The notes below the pieces were generated by a model. That model saw only the letters and a list, made by a program, of their open reading frames with translations. It had not been told where the DNA came from and did not search any database. From positions 16,346,165 to 16,410,164 of the forward strand of contig NC_067204.1 of assembly GCF_026262505.1 (NCBI RefSeq): a DNA stretch of 64,000 nucleotides, written 5' to 3'. Positions 9,490 to 19,209 of this stretch are shown piece by piece. The position numbers and the translations under genes are program-made. The DNA comes from Trichomonas vaginalis G3. Lineage: Eukaryota; Parabasalia; Trichomonadida; Trichomonadidae. The first letter of the stretch is position 1. Each line of letters opens with the position of its first letter.

Positions 9490-11641
9490 ATGCCCCCATA
9501 TAGAATGGATAGAAAATCTGCTAGAATAAAAGCAGAGTTGCAAAGATATGGTTGGAGAGTTTCGAAGAATTTTAAATATAGGAAGGGAAGACCCATAAAA
9601 GTCTATGACAAATTGTCTGGTCTTCGCTACGAAATGGATTTGGAAACAGCACGTGCCAATTATCCAAACAGACTAGAGAGGTTAGAAGAAGAACGTCTTA
9701 TGGACATGCCTTTCGATGTTAGTGAACCTCAAGTTGAAGGACACGACGGCTTTGCCAGATTCTACTGGAAACATGACGAACAATTGCATCCTTTGAGAAG
9801 GAAAAAAGGTAGTGCAGAGGATGGTCATGCTCCCATGGAAAGAACAAGATATGCATATGAGAAGTACCGTGAAGTTAGAAGTCAAATTACTTCTGGTCGA
9901 ACCTTTACAGTAAACTTTGACGAAGGAAAGAACAAAGAAGGCTTCATGGGTGTACTTGCTGCCATACAAGACGGAAATAAGAAAGGACACAATCTCAGAT
10001 TGACCATAACAGATTTGGATGGTCACATTTACTATGCATATGGCAATGAACAAACAGCTGCAATGCTTCTTGACGCTTTCAAGACTACAAAGAGAGAACA
10101 AATGGTTGACTCCGACTCAGACATTTTGAATGCAATTGAAGGAATTGCAAGTGTCAAGTTCGAATGGTACCAACCTAACCCTCAAGCAGTCAGACAACAT
10201 GCTGGATACTTCCCCTTCAGAAATAAGTCTGACATTGACTTGACAAGGTATGGAATTTACAATTCAATTGAAACAATTGTCAATGAACCTTGCATTCTTA
10301 CATGTCTCAGGAACTCTGGTCTTGTTACAGATGAGAAAATGAAGTATCTTGAGTCATGTGTGAAGACAAGGTACATTCTCAGAGGTCAATTGGCAAAAAT
10401 TGCACCGTTGGCAAATGTCAATATCCGAGTCAACATACCTACAGCTAAAGGTTCTTCACATGACGACTATGTTGTTGACAAAGACTTACCATGGTTGAAG
10501 ATTGTAATTGTCCACAACCACTTCATGTTGAACGAAAGTCTTACAAACCCATTGTTCGGAAAAGGCAAGTGCAACATTGTCAGAGCTGTAAACATTCTTT
10601 TCGAGAAAGGTTTGTTGGAACCAATTCCAGATGACAAGCTGACAGAAACTTTTGTACCAAAAGACGAAACAAACTTTTCATTGTTAGCAAGACCAAAAGT
10701 TGTTCCAGACAAAGTTCTAGTACAAAAGAAGTACACAGTTCCACAAGGAGTTGGTATGTTCGGATACCAACCTGAACCAGAAGAACTTCCAATGAGGTTG
10801 CAAGAACTTCAAGATGCTATAAACAAACTTCCATTGAGACATCCAATTGACGTCAAATTGTATTGGAGAGCATCTGAGTTAGGTCAGAAGGTTTTATATG
10901 AAACAGGTTGCTTCGACGATGTTTATGAGATAACAGGAGAAGTTTCTCAGAAGATAAGAGACTCACTTGAATTTCCACAAACTGGACCAATTGGTTGCGA
11001 CAAGTTCGACTCAGATGAAAAATATACTATGTCGACCTTAACGCTGCATACATGAGGTTTGTCCAATATATTCCGACTGGAATTCCAAACGAAGATGGTG
11101 AGTTCCCGGGAAGGAACTATACAGTTGGAAAAGTCATACAACAACTGTATGATATTAGGAAAGCTTCAAACCCCAAACTTGCAATGACACTCAAATTGCT
11201 TATGAATTCGACATGGGGATATTCCATTAAGAAACCTCAAGAGATGAAGAGTAAACATTATGAGAAGGTCGACAACTTTGTTGAAAGGTTTTCTCCTTTT
11301 TTTTGAAGTACGAATTCACTCAAGGTCAAAGTGGCTTAGTAACCACATTAAAACCTATTGTCGAACATTGGTCTTACCCTCAGTTCGCAAAGGCAGTCCT
11401 TGACAACTACAACAAATTCTTCTCCGAAGTCAAATCCAAAGTGAAGGTTTACTATGAGAACATTGACGCACTCATGACGAACGAAGAAGGGTACAACAAA
11501 CTCATTGAAATGGGTATGGTCGGTGAAAAGATGGGTCGATTCAAATTGGACAAAATTTTCACCGAAGTTCATGTCCTCTCCAAGCGTAAGTATTGGGGCA
11601 TACTTGAAGACGGCACAGAAATAAAACATTGCATGAAATAA
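9490..11641 (+). pseudogene. Family-B (protein-primed type) DNA polymerase remnant
   Basis: The locus encodes a polymerase of the Maverick/adenovirus group. A motif-B-like segment (LLMNSTWGYSIKKP) and a motif-C-like segment (KVYYENIDALMTNEE) can be recognised, preceded by several hundred residues of divergent N-terminal sequence with a very basic start (RMDRKSARIKAELQRYGWR). The family copies the element using a terminal protein as primer. Broken, with two or more breaks. This is the only replication polymerase in the window, because copy 2 is cut before its counterpart. Confidence 0.75.
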
Positions 11642-11663
11642 AAAATTTTTATTCGAATTTGAA

Positions 11664-11909
11664 TTAAAATGTGGGAATTCTTGGGAACGGGAAAGGCTTA
11701 TTTACTTGAGGAACAGGTAAAGGTGGTGGAGGTGGAGGTGGTGGCAACCAGTCCATTTTATATTCCTTCCTAGCTAATTTCCGTTTAATTTCATGGTCGC
11801 CCTCGGAGTCTTTGAATCGGACAGGTCGAGTTACACCATTCTTGGTCTCAAACACATATATAACCTGTTTGTCTGTATTTTCGTCGACTATGGCACGAGA
11901 CACGAACAT
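11664..11909 (-). CDS. Small Maverick protein with polyproline run
   Basis: About 81 residues. The first half is ordinary (MFVSRAIVDENTDKQVIYVF), followed by a basic stretch, then eight consecutive prolines and a Pro/Phe-rich end (PFPFPRIPTF). No family recognised. It is divergent from the gene at 11940 across a 30-base gap, so the two probably share a promoter. Start chosen at the ATG at 11909. Confidence 0.45.
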   Translation of the reverse strand: MFVSRAIVDENTDKQVIYVFETKNGVTRPVRFKDSEGDHEIKRKLARKEYKMDWLPPPPPPPPLPVPQVNKPFPFPRIPTF

Positions 11910-11939
11910 TGACCAAACGGACAAAAAGTGTCATTTCGG

Positions 11940-12203
11940 ATGGTCAAGCAGCCAATCGCATTCGAGCACTTCGAAGAAGCCTTACGTTCCAAGGGAGAGG
12001 GTGTCTGGTGCAAGGCAGAGGTCATGAAACTCTACGAGCAGTACATCCTCAATGCCTGGGAGGACAAATCGTCCTTGAATTGGCAATTCTACCAACTCCT
12101 CTGGGACGACCTCCTACGCAACTGGGATAACGAAAGAGTCCAATTCAAAGGTCGGGAACTAATTTTGCAAATTACCCTTAATTTAACATACTTATCCAAA
12201 TAA
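11940..12203 (+). CDS. Small Maverick protein, function unknown
   Basis: About 87 residues beginning MVKQPIAFEHFEEALRSKG, rich in Trp, Leu and acidic residues, probably all-helical. An Inr-like TCATTTCGG ends right at the ATG, as in several neighbours. Divergent from the polyproline gene. No family recognised. Confidence 0.5.
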   Translation: MVKQPIAFEHFEEALRSKGEGVWCKAEVMKLYEQYILNAWEDKSSLNWQFYQLLWDDLLRNWDNERVQFKGRELILQITLNLTYLSK

Positions 12204-12252
12204 ACACCTAAATTTACTTGGGGTTTCCCCCTAAAATAAAATTTTTTTACTC

Positions 12253-12939
12253 TTAGAACCACTCGAGGTTCTCCTTACGGTTGTTGAGCTTGTCACCGTC
12301 AATGTGTCTGACCCTCGTCTTCTTGTCTGGATTTGGAACCCATTGCATACCGACAAGCCTTCCCATGGAAACTGAACCGTAATTCCGAAGGGTAAGGTTC
12401 AAGTGTCCCAAGTTGTTGAGGACTGGGGTAAGAACCTTGCCGGTCTCCTTGTTGCGGATTTTGTATGGGTAGGGTTGGGAAATTTCGTAAGCGTCATCGG
12501 CAACAAGGGTTGCCCAAACTTCCTTTTCTTCGTGTTTCTCTTCTTCTTCCTCCTCTTCTTCCTCTTCTTTGATAATACCTTCGGCAATTCTGTGTTCACG
12601 AAGTACGGTGTTGCATGTTCTGTCCTTTCCGAGTACCTTCCAGATGGCGTCTATCTCTTCGAAGAAACGGTAGATGAGTCGGGCAAGGTTTTGGTTCTCT
12701 ATGTTGTATTGGCGCAAGGTTTCCGCGAAATCGTTCAGGACTTTCTTATTGGAAGCTTGGTTCGTGAGGACTTCGACTTTGAGATTGGCTATCTCTAACA
12801 TAAGACTACTTTGGAGAGTCTTAATGGTGTTTGACAGATGAGCGTTCAATTGGGCAATTTGAATTTGAACTGGGCGCTTGTCTGGCAACCTTGAAAGGAC
12901 ATCTGCCATTGAGTTTGGCTTCGGTGCTTGTTCGGACAT
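12253..12939 (-). CDS. Coiled-coil protein with HNH-endonuclease-like C-terminus
   Basis: 228 residues. Residues ~20-110 are heptad-rich (coiled coil), then a run of ten or more glutamates, then a C-terminal domain ending RHIDGDKLNNRKENLEWF. That ending is the signature of the HNH_3/NUMOD-type nuclease family (H-x-D-G-[DN]-x-x-N-N-x-x-x-N-L). HNH proteins cut DNA with one metal ion. Here the domain could give a nicking or cutting activity to the element, but this is an inference because only the second half of the usual motif is clear. The Inr-like TCATTTTTCG abuts the ATG. Open throughout. Confidence 0.65.
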   Translation of the reverse strand: MSEQAPKPNSMADVLSRLPDKRPVQIQIAQLNAHLSNTIKTLQSSLMLEIANLKVEVLTNQASNKKVLNDFAETLRQYNIENQNLARLIYRFFEEIDAIWKVLGKDRTCNTVLREHRIAEGIIKEEEEEEEEEEKHEEKEVWATLVADDAYEISQPYPYKIRNKETGKVLTPVLNNLGHLNLTLRNYGSVSMGRLVGMQWVPNPDKKTRVRHIDGDKLNNRKENLEWF

Positions 12940-12970
12940 CGAAAAATGAAGTGGTTTGAGAATGACGGTT

Positions 12971-13555
12971 TTACTTCAAAAAGCTTGTTATGACAGTTAT
13001 GTCATACAACAAGTTTAAAATAATATCTTGTTCTTCTTCTGAACGTTTGTTGTCTCTTCCGATAAAAGTTTGGAACATGAGAACCAAAAAACGTTTTTTG
13101 AGATTGCGGAACAGTTCAGGCAAACGTTCATATTCCGGATATGTTGGGAGCAGTTCGAAACATCTGAGCTGACTTTCGGACAAAATTGGGACAATGTCAA
13201 CAAATTCATCTTTGGTCGGACTGCTTGAAGGTAAGTCCCTTACATGTAAGTAGCTCTGGTAAAGTCTTCTCATTTCTGCTAACTTTTGGAGTATAGCTTC
13301 GTAGTTTAGAAGTTTTAATTTTAATTGTCTTATTCCACTCTTGACATCTAAACGGTAACTATCCATGAGGTCAAGAGTAGCTTTGGTAGCTTTAAGTGGA
13401 GCTATCTGTTCCTTGACTTCTGCAATTTTGGTTGCAATTGTGATTTGAGCTCCTTCAAGTTCGCCGTCTATGTCGTTCTCAACGTCTTCAACTATGGCTT
13501 GAAACTCTTCATCGGTCCATTGAGATTGGTGTGGGACGAATTTAACTTGCTTCAT
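12971..13555 (-). CDS. Coiled-coil Maverick protein, function unknown
   Basis: 194 residues beginning MKQVKFVPHQSQWTDEEFQ. Residues ~20-105 are predicted helical with heptad spacing; the C-terminal half is hydrophobic helices. No family recognised. An Inr-like TTCATTTTTTGA lies directly before the ATG, and it reads in the same direction as the HNH-like gene. Confidence 0.55.
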   Translation of the reverse strand: MKQVKFVPHQSQWTDEEFQAIVEDVENDIDGELEGAQITIATKIAEVKEQIAPLKATKATLDLMDSYRLDVKSGIRQLKLKLLNYEAILQKLAEMRRLYQSYLHVRDLPSSSPTKDEFVDIVPILSESQLRCFELLPTYPEYERLPELFRNLKKRFLVLMFQTFIGRDNKRSEEEQDIILNLLYDITVITSFLK

Positions 13556-13680
13556 TCAAAAAATGAAAAAAAATGTTTTTACTCTAAACGTTAAGGTTTA
13601 CTGAACTGGTTGGATGTCGCCTTCACAGGTTATGTAGAACGGCTGACCCGAGAAGTGAAGGAGAGACTGAATTGCCAATT

Positions 13681-13956
13681 TCATATGGGGTAGGGGTTCT
13701 CCTTGTTTGGTATTTTTATCCAAGGACGTTTGTTTAGGAACTTAACAAGAGCTTCTCTTTTGGCGTCCTTTATGCCATCGTAGGCTGTCCCGTCTGGTAT
13801 TTGAATTGGAATTCCAGTCGAAGTCTCGAGCTGAAGTGTAGACCTTCCAGAAATAGTGGTGAACTTGACCTTGGGCTTCATGACCTTGCGCAAGTAGTCT
13901 TTTACGCAGTTGTTAATTTCAATTAGGTAAATTGCCTCGTCAAATCCTTCTTGCAT
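13681..13956 (-). CDS. Small basic Maverick protein, function unknown
   Basis: About 91 residues from MQEGFDEAIYLIEINNC to KIPNKENPYPI. The start at 13956 is chosen because this Met and the following EGF(D)xAIYLIE are kept in two truncated duplicates, near 21640 (minus strand) and at 61439. Codons run open further upstream through the 22-bp array, which makes the start uncertain. A 28-residue frame (13598-13684) begins by overlapping its stop codon and may be chance. Confidence 0.45.
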   Translation of the reverse strand: MQEGFDEAIYLIEINNCVKDYLRKVMKPKVKFTTISGRSTLQLETSTGIPIQIPDGTAYDGIKDAKREALVKFLNKRPWIKIPNKENPYPI

Positions 13957-14174
13957 TCCGAGTCCTTCCATCCGACAGGAAAATATTTTCCCGACAACTG
14001 GAAAAAATTTTCCGGACAAAGGGAAAAATTTTTCCCGACGACAGGAAGAACTCTTCCAGTTGTCCGTCCGTAAACCATTCAAATTTTCGAAAATTGAGAA
14101 GTTTTTGGTCGAACTTCAGAAAAAGTTTTTCCTTCCGACAGAAAAAGTTTTTCCTTCCGACAGGACACAAACGG
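13957..14174. repeat. Iteron-like 22-bp array with palindromic core, locus A
   Basis: Repeats of the type TTTTTCCTTCCGACAGGAAA surround a unique core (about 14050-14125) containing AAATTTTCGAAAATT. The array sits between two divergent genes. The same array plus core recurs at 21655-21930 and 61160-61440. Reading frames through it (SDRKIF-like peptides) are by-products of the repeat. Confidence 0.85.
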
Positions 14175-14774
14175 ATGACTGACGTTCCTCTTCCTGAACG
14201 CCTTCCAAAGCCAGAAGAACCGAAAGCTGCAGAACCGAAAGCTGCAGAACCACAACAGTCTCCTCAGCAACCTCAGTTCCAGCAAGTACCTCCGATTTAC
14301 TACCAATTTCCACCTCAAGGTTACTACCCACCACAAGGCTTCCCGAACTACCCTCCTCAGCCTATGCCTTACTTCCCCAACCCTTGGATGTTCCAGCAAG
14401 CTCCACCCCAGCAATTCCAATCTCAATCCAAATCGAAGAGAGACCAAGAGTTCGAAGAAGGTCTGAACCGCTTACGCAAAGATTATGCCACAGCCCCTAT
14501 GGAAGACGACAGGCTTTCAGTCTCTTCCCTCAAATCGACCGATTCGACTCGTACCACAGATTCGGTTCGTGACCGTGAAGACTACCTCAAGCAGTCTGAG
14601 AGACTCTTCATCCTACAATCATTTACAGTTGGAGCTCTCAAGAACATGCGCAATTACGAAGGTCAGACACCAGCTGGAGACCGCAAAACAGACGTACTCG
14701 CAAGAGCCGTCCAGCTCGTCAAAACAAAGACTGAGATAGTCGACTTCATTCTTGCAGCTTGCCCATACAAGTAA
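14175..14774 (+). CDS. Proline/glutamine-rich Maverick protein
   Basis: About 199 residues. The start MTDVPLPERLPKPEEPKAAE is conserved in duplicates at about 21930 and 61150. Residues ~30-95 are a Pro/Gln/Tyr-rich low-complexity region (PPQGYYPPQGFPNYPPQ). The C-terminal 100 residues are charged and helical (DREDYLKQSERLFILQSF). No enzyme family recognised; the composition suggests a structural or scaffold role, which is an inference. Divergent from the gene ending at 13681. Confidence 0.55.
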   Translation: MTDVPLPERLPKPEEPKAAEPKAAEPQQSPQQPQFQQVPPIYYQFPPQGYYPPQGFPNYPPQPMPYFPNPWMFQQAPPQQFQSQSKSKRDQEFEEGLNRLRKDYATAPMEDDRLSVSSLKSTDSTRTTDSVRDREDYLKQSERLFILQSFTVGALKNMRNYEGQTPAGDRKTDVLARAVQLVKTKTEIVDFILAACPYK

Positions 14775-14801
14775 AAAAAAAACAATTACGAGTTAAACTT
14801 T

Positions 14802-15002
14802 TTATTCTTTCTTTTCTGAGTTGTTTAGAGCTGGTTTCTCTTGTAGGAACCTTTCGTACTCTTCCATGGTCATGTAATTGCGAATTTTGTACGCAATTCC
14901 AGGTTCGTTGTTTTTGAACCTTACGTATGTAACGCTTCCATCCTCCTCAGGGAAGTAAGCTGCTAACATCTGACCAAGTTTTCTCGGTGACTCGGAGCTC
15001 AT
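14802..15002 (-). CDS. Small Maverick protein
   Basis: 66 residues (MSSESPRKLGQMLAAYFPEE to LNNSEKKE). Charged, single-domain. GACATTTTT ends at the ATG. No family recognised. Confidence 0.45.
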   Translation of the reverse strand: MSSESPRKLGQMLAAYFPEEDGSVTYVRFKNNEPGIAYKIRNYMTMEEYERFLQEKPALNNSEKKE

Positions 15003-15042
15003 AAAAATGTCACTTTTTAAACGTTAAGTTTTTAGTCTTATT

Positions 15043-15237
15043 TTACCCTTTGTTTACCCTTTGTTTGTCAAGGTAGTATTGGAGTGCAATTTCTCCAAAT
15101 TCTCTGTGTCGGAGTTCTTCAGCATTTTCCAAGGTGTACCTGGAGAACTCAAAGAAGTTGTCAAGAAGATATTGCCATGCTGCTCTTCTGAGTTCGTCGG
15201 TATTTTGGAAGTGTTGCACCTTCGAGTCTTCGGACAT
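15043..15237 (-). CDS. Small Maverick protein
   Basis: 64 residues (MSEDSKVQHFQNTDELRRAA to YYLDKQRVNKG), helical and charged. An Inr-like GTCATTTTTTTC abuts the ATG, the same arrangement as the other minus-strand genes of this block. No family recognised. Confidence 0.5.
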   Translation of the reverse strand: MSEDSKVQHFQNTDELRRAAWQYLLDNFFEFSRYTLENAEELRHREFGEIALQYYLDKQRVNKG

Positions 15238-15289
15238 GAAAAAAATGACACTTTTTCATTTTTTTGTATTTGACGAGAATGTCGGGTAG

Positions 15290-17480
15290 ATGGTTAGATC
15301 TCACCTCTTTTCTACCCTCTTGAATTTGTCATGACTTCTTCGTAAATGTTTTGTCAAGACTTCTTCGTAAATGTTTTGTCAAGACTTCTTCGTAAATGTT
15401 TTGTCAAGACTTCTTCGTAAATGTTTTGTCATGACTTCTTCATCGTAATGAGCGTAAAGGACCCAAAAATATAATTTAGGGTAGAAGGTTAGATCTAACC
15501 TGTTTTCTAACCTCTTTTCTACCCTCTTGAATTTTCATGACTTCTTCGTAAATGTTTTGTCATGACTTCTTCGTAAATGTTTTGTCAAGACTTCTTCGTA
15601 AATGTTTTGTCAAGACTTCTTCGTAAATGTTTTGTCAAGACTTCTTCGTATATGCTTTGTCAAACATGAACGTAAATGTTTTGTCAAGACTTCTTCGTAA
15701 ATGTTTTGTCATGACTTCTTCGTAAATGTTTTTTCACCTCTTGAATTTTCATGACTTCTTCGTAAATGTTTTGTCAAGACTTCTTCGTAATGAGTGTAAA
15801 GGACCCAAAAATAATGTTTAGGTGAAGAGGTGCGATCTCACCTGTTTTTTCACCTCTTTTCTCACCTCTTGAATTTGTCATGAATTTCCTTAAGATAGAA
15901 AAAATAAAGTTAGTTTTATATAAAATTCATGCAGGAAATTCTTGAGTTTTGGTTGAAAGAATACGGTGGAGCCAAAAGTGGCTCGACCTCAAAACAAGCA
16001 TTTTATGAGCTTACAAAGGGTGTTATGAATGAATTCAAATGTATTTACATACATCCTGACCTCGTTCATTTTGTTCCCGGACCAAAAATATAATTTAGGG
16101 TAGAAGGTTAGATCTAACCTCTTTTCTAACCTCTTTTCTACCCTCTTGAATTTGTCATGATTTCATCGTACATGTTTTGTCAAGACTTCTTCGTAAATGT
16201 TTTGTCAAACATGAACGTACATGCTTTGTCAAACATGAACGTACATGTTTTGTCATGATTTCATCGTACATGTTTTGTCAAGACTTCTTCGTAAATGTTT
16301 TGTCAAACATGAACGTACATGCTTTGTCAAACATGAACGTACATGTTTTGTCATGACTTCTTCGTAAATGTTTTGTCATGACTTCTTCGTAAATGTTTTG
16401 TCATGACTTCTTCGTAAATGTTTTGTCAAGACTTCTTCGTAAATGTTTTGTCAAGACTTCTTCGTATATGCTTTGTCATGACTTCTTCGTAAATGTTTTG
16501 TCAAGACTTCTTCGTAAATGTTTTGTCAAACATGAACGTACATGCTTTGTCAAGACTTCTTCGTACATGTTTTGTCAAGACTTCTTCGTAAATGTTTTGT
16601 CAAGACTTCTTCGTAAATGTTTTGTCATGACTTCTTCATCGTAATGAGTGTAAAGGACCCAAAAATATAATTTAGGGTAGAAGGTTAGATCTAACCTGTT
16701 TTCTAACCTGTTTTCTACCCTCTTGAATTTGTCATGACTTCTTCGTAAATGTTTTGTCAAGACTTCTTCATCGTAATGAGTGTAAAGGACCCAAAAATAT
16801 AATTTAGGGTAGAAGGTTAGATCTAACCTGTTTTCTAACCTGTTTTCTACCCTCTTGAATTTGTCATGACTTCTTCGTAAATGTTTTGTCAAGACTTCTT
16901 CATCGTAATGAGCGTAAAGGACCCAAAAATATAATTTAGGGTAGAAGGTTAGATCTAACCTGTTTTCTAACCTGTTTTCTACCCTCTTGAATTTGTCATG
17001 ACTTCTTCGTACATGTTTTGTCAAGACTTCTTCGTAAATGTTTTGTCAAGACTTCTTCGTAAATGTTTTGTCAAGACTTCTTCGTACATGTTTTGTCAAG
17101 ACTTCTTCGTACATGTTTTGTCAAGACTTCTTCGTAAATGTTTTGTCAAGACTTCTTCGTAAATGTTTTGTCAAGACTTCTTCGTAAATGTTTTGTCAAG
17201 ACTTCTTCGTAAATGTTTTGTCATGACTTCTTCATCGTAATGAGTGTAAAGGACCCAAAAATATAATTTAGGGTAGAAGGTTAGATCTAACCTGTTTTCT
17301 AACCTGTTTTCTACCCTCTTGAATTTGTCATGACTTCTTCGTAAATGTTTTGTCAAGACTTCTTCGTAAATGTTTTGTCAAGACTTCTTCATCGTAATGA
17401 GCGTAAAGGACCCAAAAATATAATTTAGGGTAGAAGGTTAGATCTAACCTGTTTTCTAACCTCTTTTTTCACCCGTTGAA
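15290..17480. repeat. Long compound minisatellite with GATC-centred palindromes
   Basis: Two kinds of repeat are interleaved. One is a 25-bp unit CAAGACTTCTTCGTAAATG+TTTTGT with TCATGACTTC and CAAACATGAACG variants. The other is a block of about 130 bp that carries GGGTAGAAGGTTAGATCTAA, a matching CTAACC...TTTTCTACCC, and a link CTCTTGAATTTGTCATGACT. GGTTAGATCTAACC falls at about 16683, 16815 and 16947, giving a 132-bp higher-order period there. Frames through this tract (repeats such as DKFKRVENRLENRLD) are by-products, not genes. Confidence 0.9.
15929..16093 (+). CDS. 54-residue frame stranded inside the minisatellite
   Basis: A non-repetitive island of about 165 bp. It starts MQEILEFWLKEYGGAKSG and ends PDLVHFVPGPKI, with the stop falling as the repeat resumes. 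Its leader (AATTTCCTTAAGATAGAAAA then AATAAAGTTAGT) is the same as the leader of the gene at 17559, which argues that it is the truncated front of a real gene, cut where repeats took over. Product unknown. Confidence 0.4.
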   Translation: MQEILEFWLKEYGGAKSGSTSKQAFYELTKGVMNEFKCIYIHPDLVHFVPGPKI

Positions 17481-17558
17481 TTTTTCATGAATTTCCTTAA
17501 GATAGAAAAATAAAGTTAGTATTTTTAAAAAAATATTTTTTATTTTTATTGTAAGAAC

Positions 17559-18473
17559 ATGTTAGCAACAACTTCACCAAACTCTTTAGTTATGAACCCA
17601 ACTTCAATGTTAGTAGAAATGAAAAGCTTCATTCCTTCTTCATATACTTTTGAGACAGAAATCCAGAAGATAAAGCAAGAACTTCTCCAAGGAGATTTAG
17701 ATTGCACTGCAAAAGATGAAACAAATGAAGAATATCTTTATGAAATGGAGGACCTGGTGGAACATTTACCCAAATTGCCTGAAATACAACAACAAAAGCT
17801 TACTATTCCAGAATTCGATGAAATAGAAGTAAAAACAACCGACTCGGTAGAAATAAAGAAGTTCATACGTAAGGTTAACTATGAGTTTCTTGGATTTCAT
17901 TGCAACCATAAGGTTATGGACAAAGACTGCGATATGGTATATAAGAATGTTTCTGACATATATAAATCTGAAGAATTTAAGACCTACGACAACTTTGTTT
18001 CGTTAGTTGCAAAATGTGTATGGCAGATAAGAGATAAAGATAGAAGAGGTAAAGTATGGAACGAACAAATAAAACCAGCAACTTTTGAGTTAAAGAAAAC
18101 CATTGACGCTATAGTTGTACTTGCAGGACAAATTTCAATGTACAATGCTAAAATGAACCCACAATGTTCTAAATGTAAAGCAGCAATGAGGAAATATAAC
18201 TACTCCGTCAAAGAGATAGAACGTATGCGAAACGACTATGCTGACTTAAAGAAAGAAGTAGAGAAACCAGCAGAAGATAAAATGGACATGTTAGCATTTC
18301 TAAACAAAAACTATCCAACAGCTGACGATTTCCTTCTTTCAGATGTCAAGAAGAAATATAAAGAAACATTCGGCATTGTGAAAACTTTTGACATACTGAC
18401 AGAGGAAATCGAAGCCACAAAATTGTTTAAAGTCATGAACCATCGCAACATATACCATGTAAAACGCTTGTAA
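17559..18473 (+). CDS. Maverick protein of 304 residues, function unknown
   Basis: Lys/Glu-rich, largely helical, with two cysteine clusters (FHCNHKVMDKDCD near residue 115 and NPQCSKCKAAMRKY near 205) that could bind zinc. No family recognised and no integrase-type catalytic triad seen. The AAAAAAATATTTTTT palindrome lies 17 bases before the ATG. A broken counterpart is at 63313-63972 in copy 2. Met12 (MNPTSMLVEM) is an alternative start, supported by its conservation there. Confidence 0.6.
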   Translation: MLATTSPNSLVMNPTSMLVEMKSFIPSSYTFETEIQKIKQELLQGDLDCTAKDETNEEYLYEMEDLVEHLPKLPEIQQQKLTIPEFDEIEVKTTDSVEIKKFIRKVNYEFLGFHCNHKVMDKDCDMVYKNVSDIYKSEEFKTYDNFVSLVAKCVWQIRDKDRRGKVWNEQIKPATFELKKTIDAIVVLAGQISMYNAKMNPQCSKCKAAMRKYNYSVKEIERMRNDYADLKKEVEKPAEDKMDMLAFLNKNYPTADDFLLSDVKKKYKETFGIVKTFDILTEEIEATKLFKVMNHRNIYHVKRL

Positions 18474-19209
18474 ATAGTTATGTTAGAAAAGTGGTTAGAA
18501 AACGTGTTAGATCTAACATGCTAACATAAAATATATTTTTATTGAATTCCGTATGAAATTTCATGAGTTTTGTGTGTTTTAGACCATGTTAGAAAAGTGG
18601 TTAGAAAACGTGTTAGATCTAACATGCTAACATAAAATATATTTTTATTGAATTCAGCAACAAAATTGTTTAAAGTCATGAACCATCGCAACATATACCA
18701 TGTAAAACGCTTGTAAATAGTTATGTTAGAAAAGTGGTTAGAAAACGTGTTAGATCTAACATGCTAACATAAAATATATTTTTATTGAATTCCGTATGAA
18801 ATTCTGAGTAAAATGGCATATGGAACACATACTTTTTCAGTAAGGACATATGAAGTGAAAAAAAGAGGTGAGAAAAGAGGTGAGAAAACGTGTTAGATCT
18901 AACATGCTAACATAAAATATATTTTTGGTTCATTTACGCTCATTGCGATGAAGAAGTCTTGACATTTTCCTGTGTTGTTGTCTAAATGTCATGTTGTCTC
19001 ATTTTTTAAAAGAAGTTAAATTACCTGGTAGCACATGGTAACATGGTAGCACCTACAGTTCTTCACCTAAAATATATTTTTATTGAATTCTGTATAAAAT
19101 TCTGAGTAAAATGGCATATGGAACACATACTTTTTCAGTAAGGACATATGGGGTGAAAAAACAGGTGAGAAAACAGGTGAGATCTAACATGCTAACATAA
19201 AATATATTT
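18474..19209. repeat. Repeats with TGTTAGATCTAACA palindromes
   Basis: A unit GTTAGAAAAGTGGTTAGAAA...TGTTAGATCTAACATGCTAA...AAAATATATTTTTATTGAAT occurs at about 18481, 18584 and 18721, with degraded versions to 19200. One repeat carries a copy of the last codons of the 304-residue gene (KLFKVMNHRNIYHVKRL), so a short tail duplication took place. No gene seen. Confidence 0.8.

Noticed and set aside
13957-14170. SDRKIF/FRQKKFF-type peptides across the 22-bp arrays
   Set aside because: Open frames on both strands result from the repeat length and composition; gene starts are set by the conserved Met outside the arrays.
16393-17356. Protein genes such as DKFKRVENRLENRLD repeats
   Set aside because: These frames are translations of the 25-bp and 132-bp repeats on either strand; there is no unique coding sequence or promoter.
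15290-17480. CRISPR-like array
   Set aside because: Units are back-to-back minisatellite repeats without unique spacers of even length, and the genome is eukaryotic.
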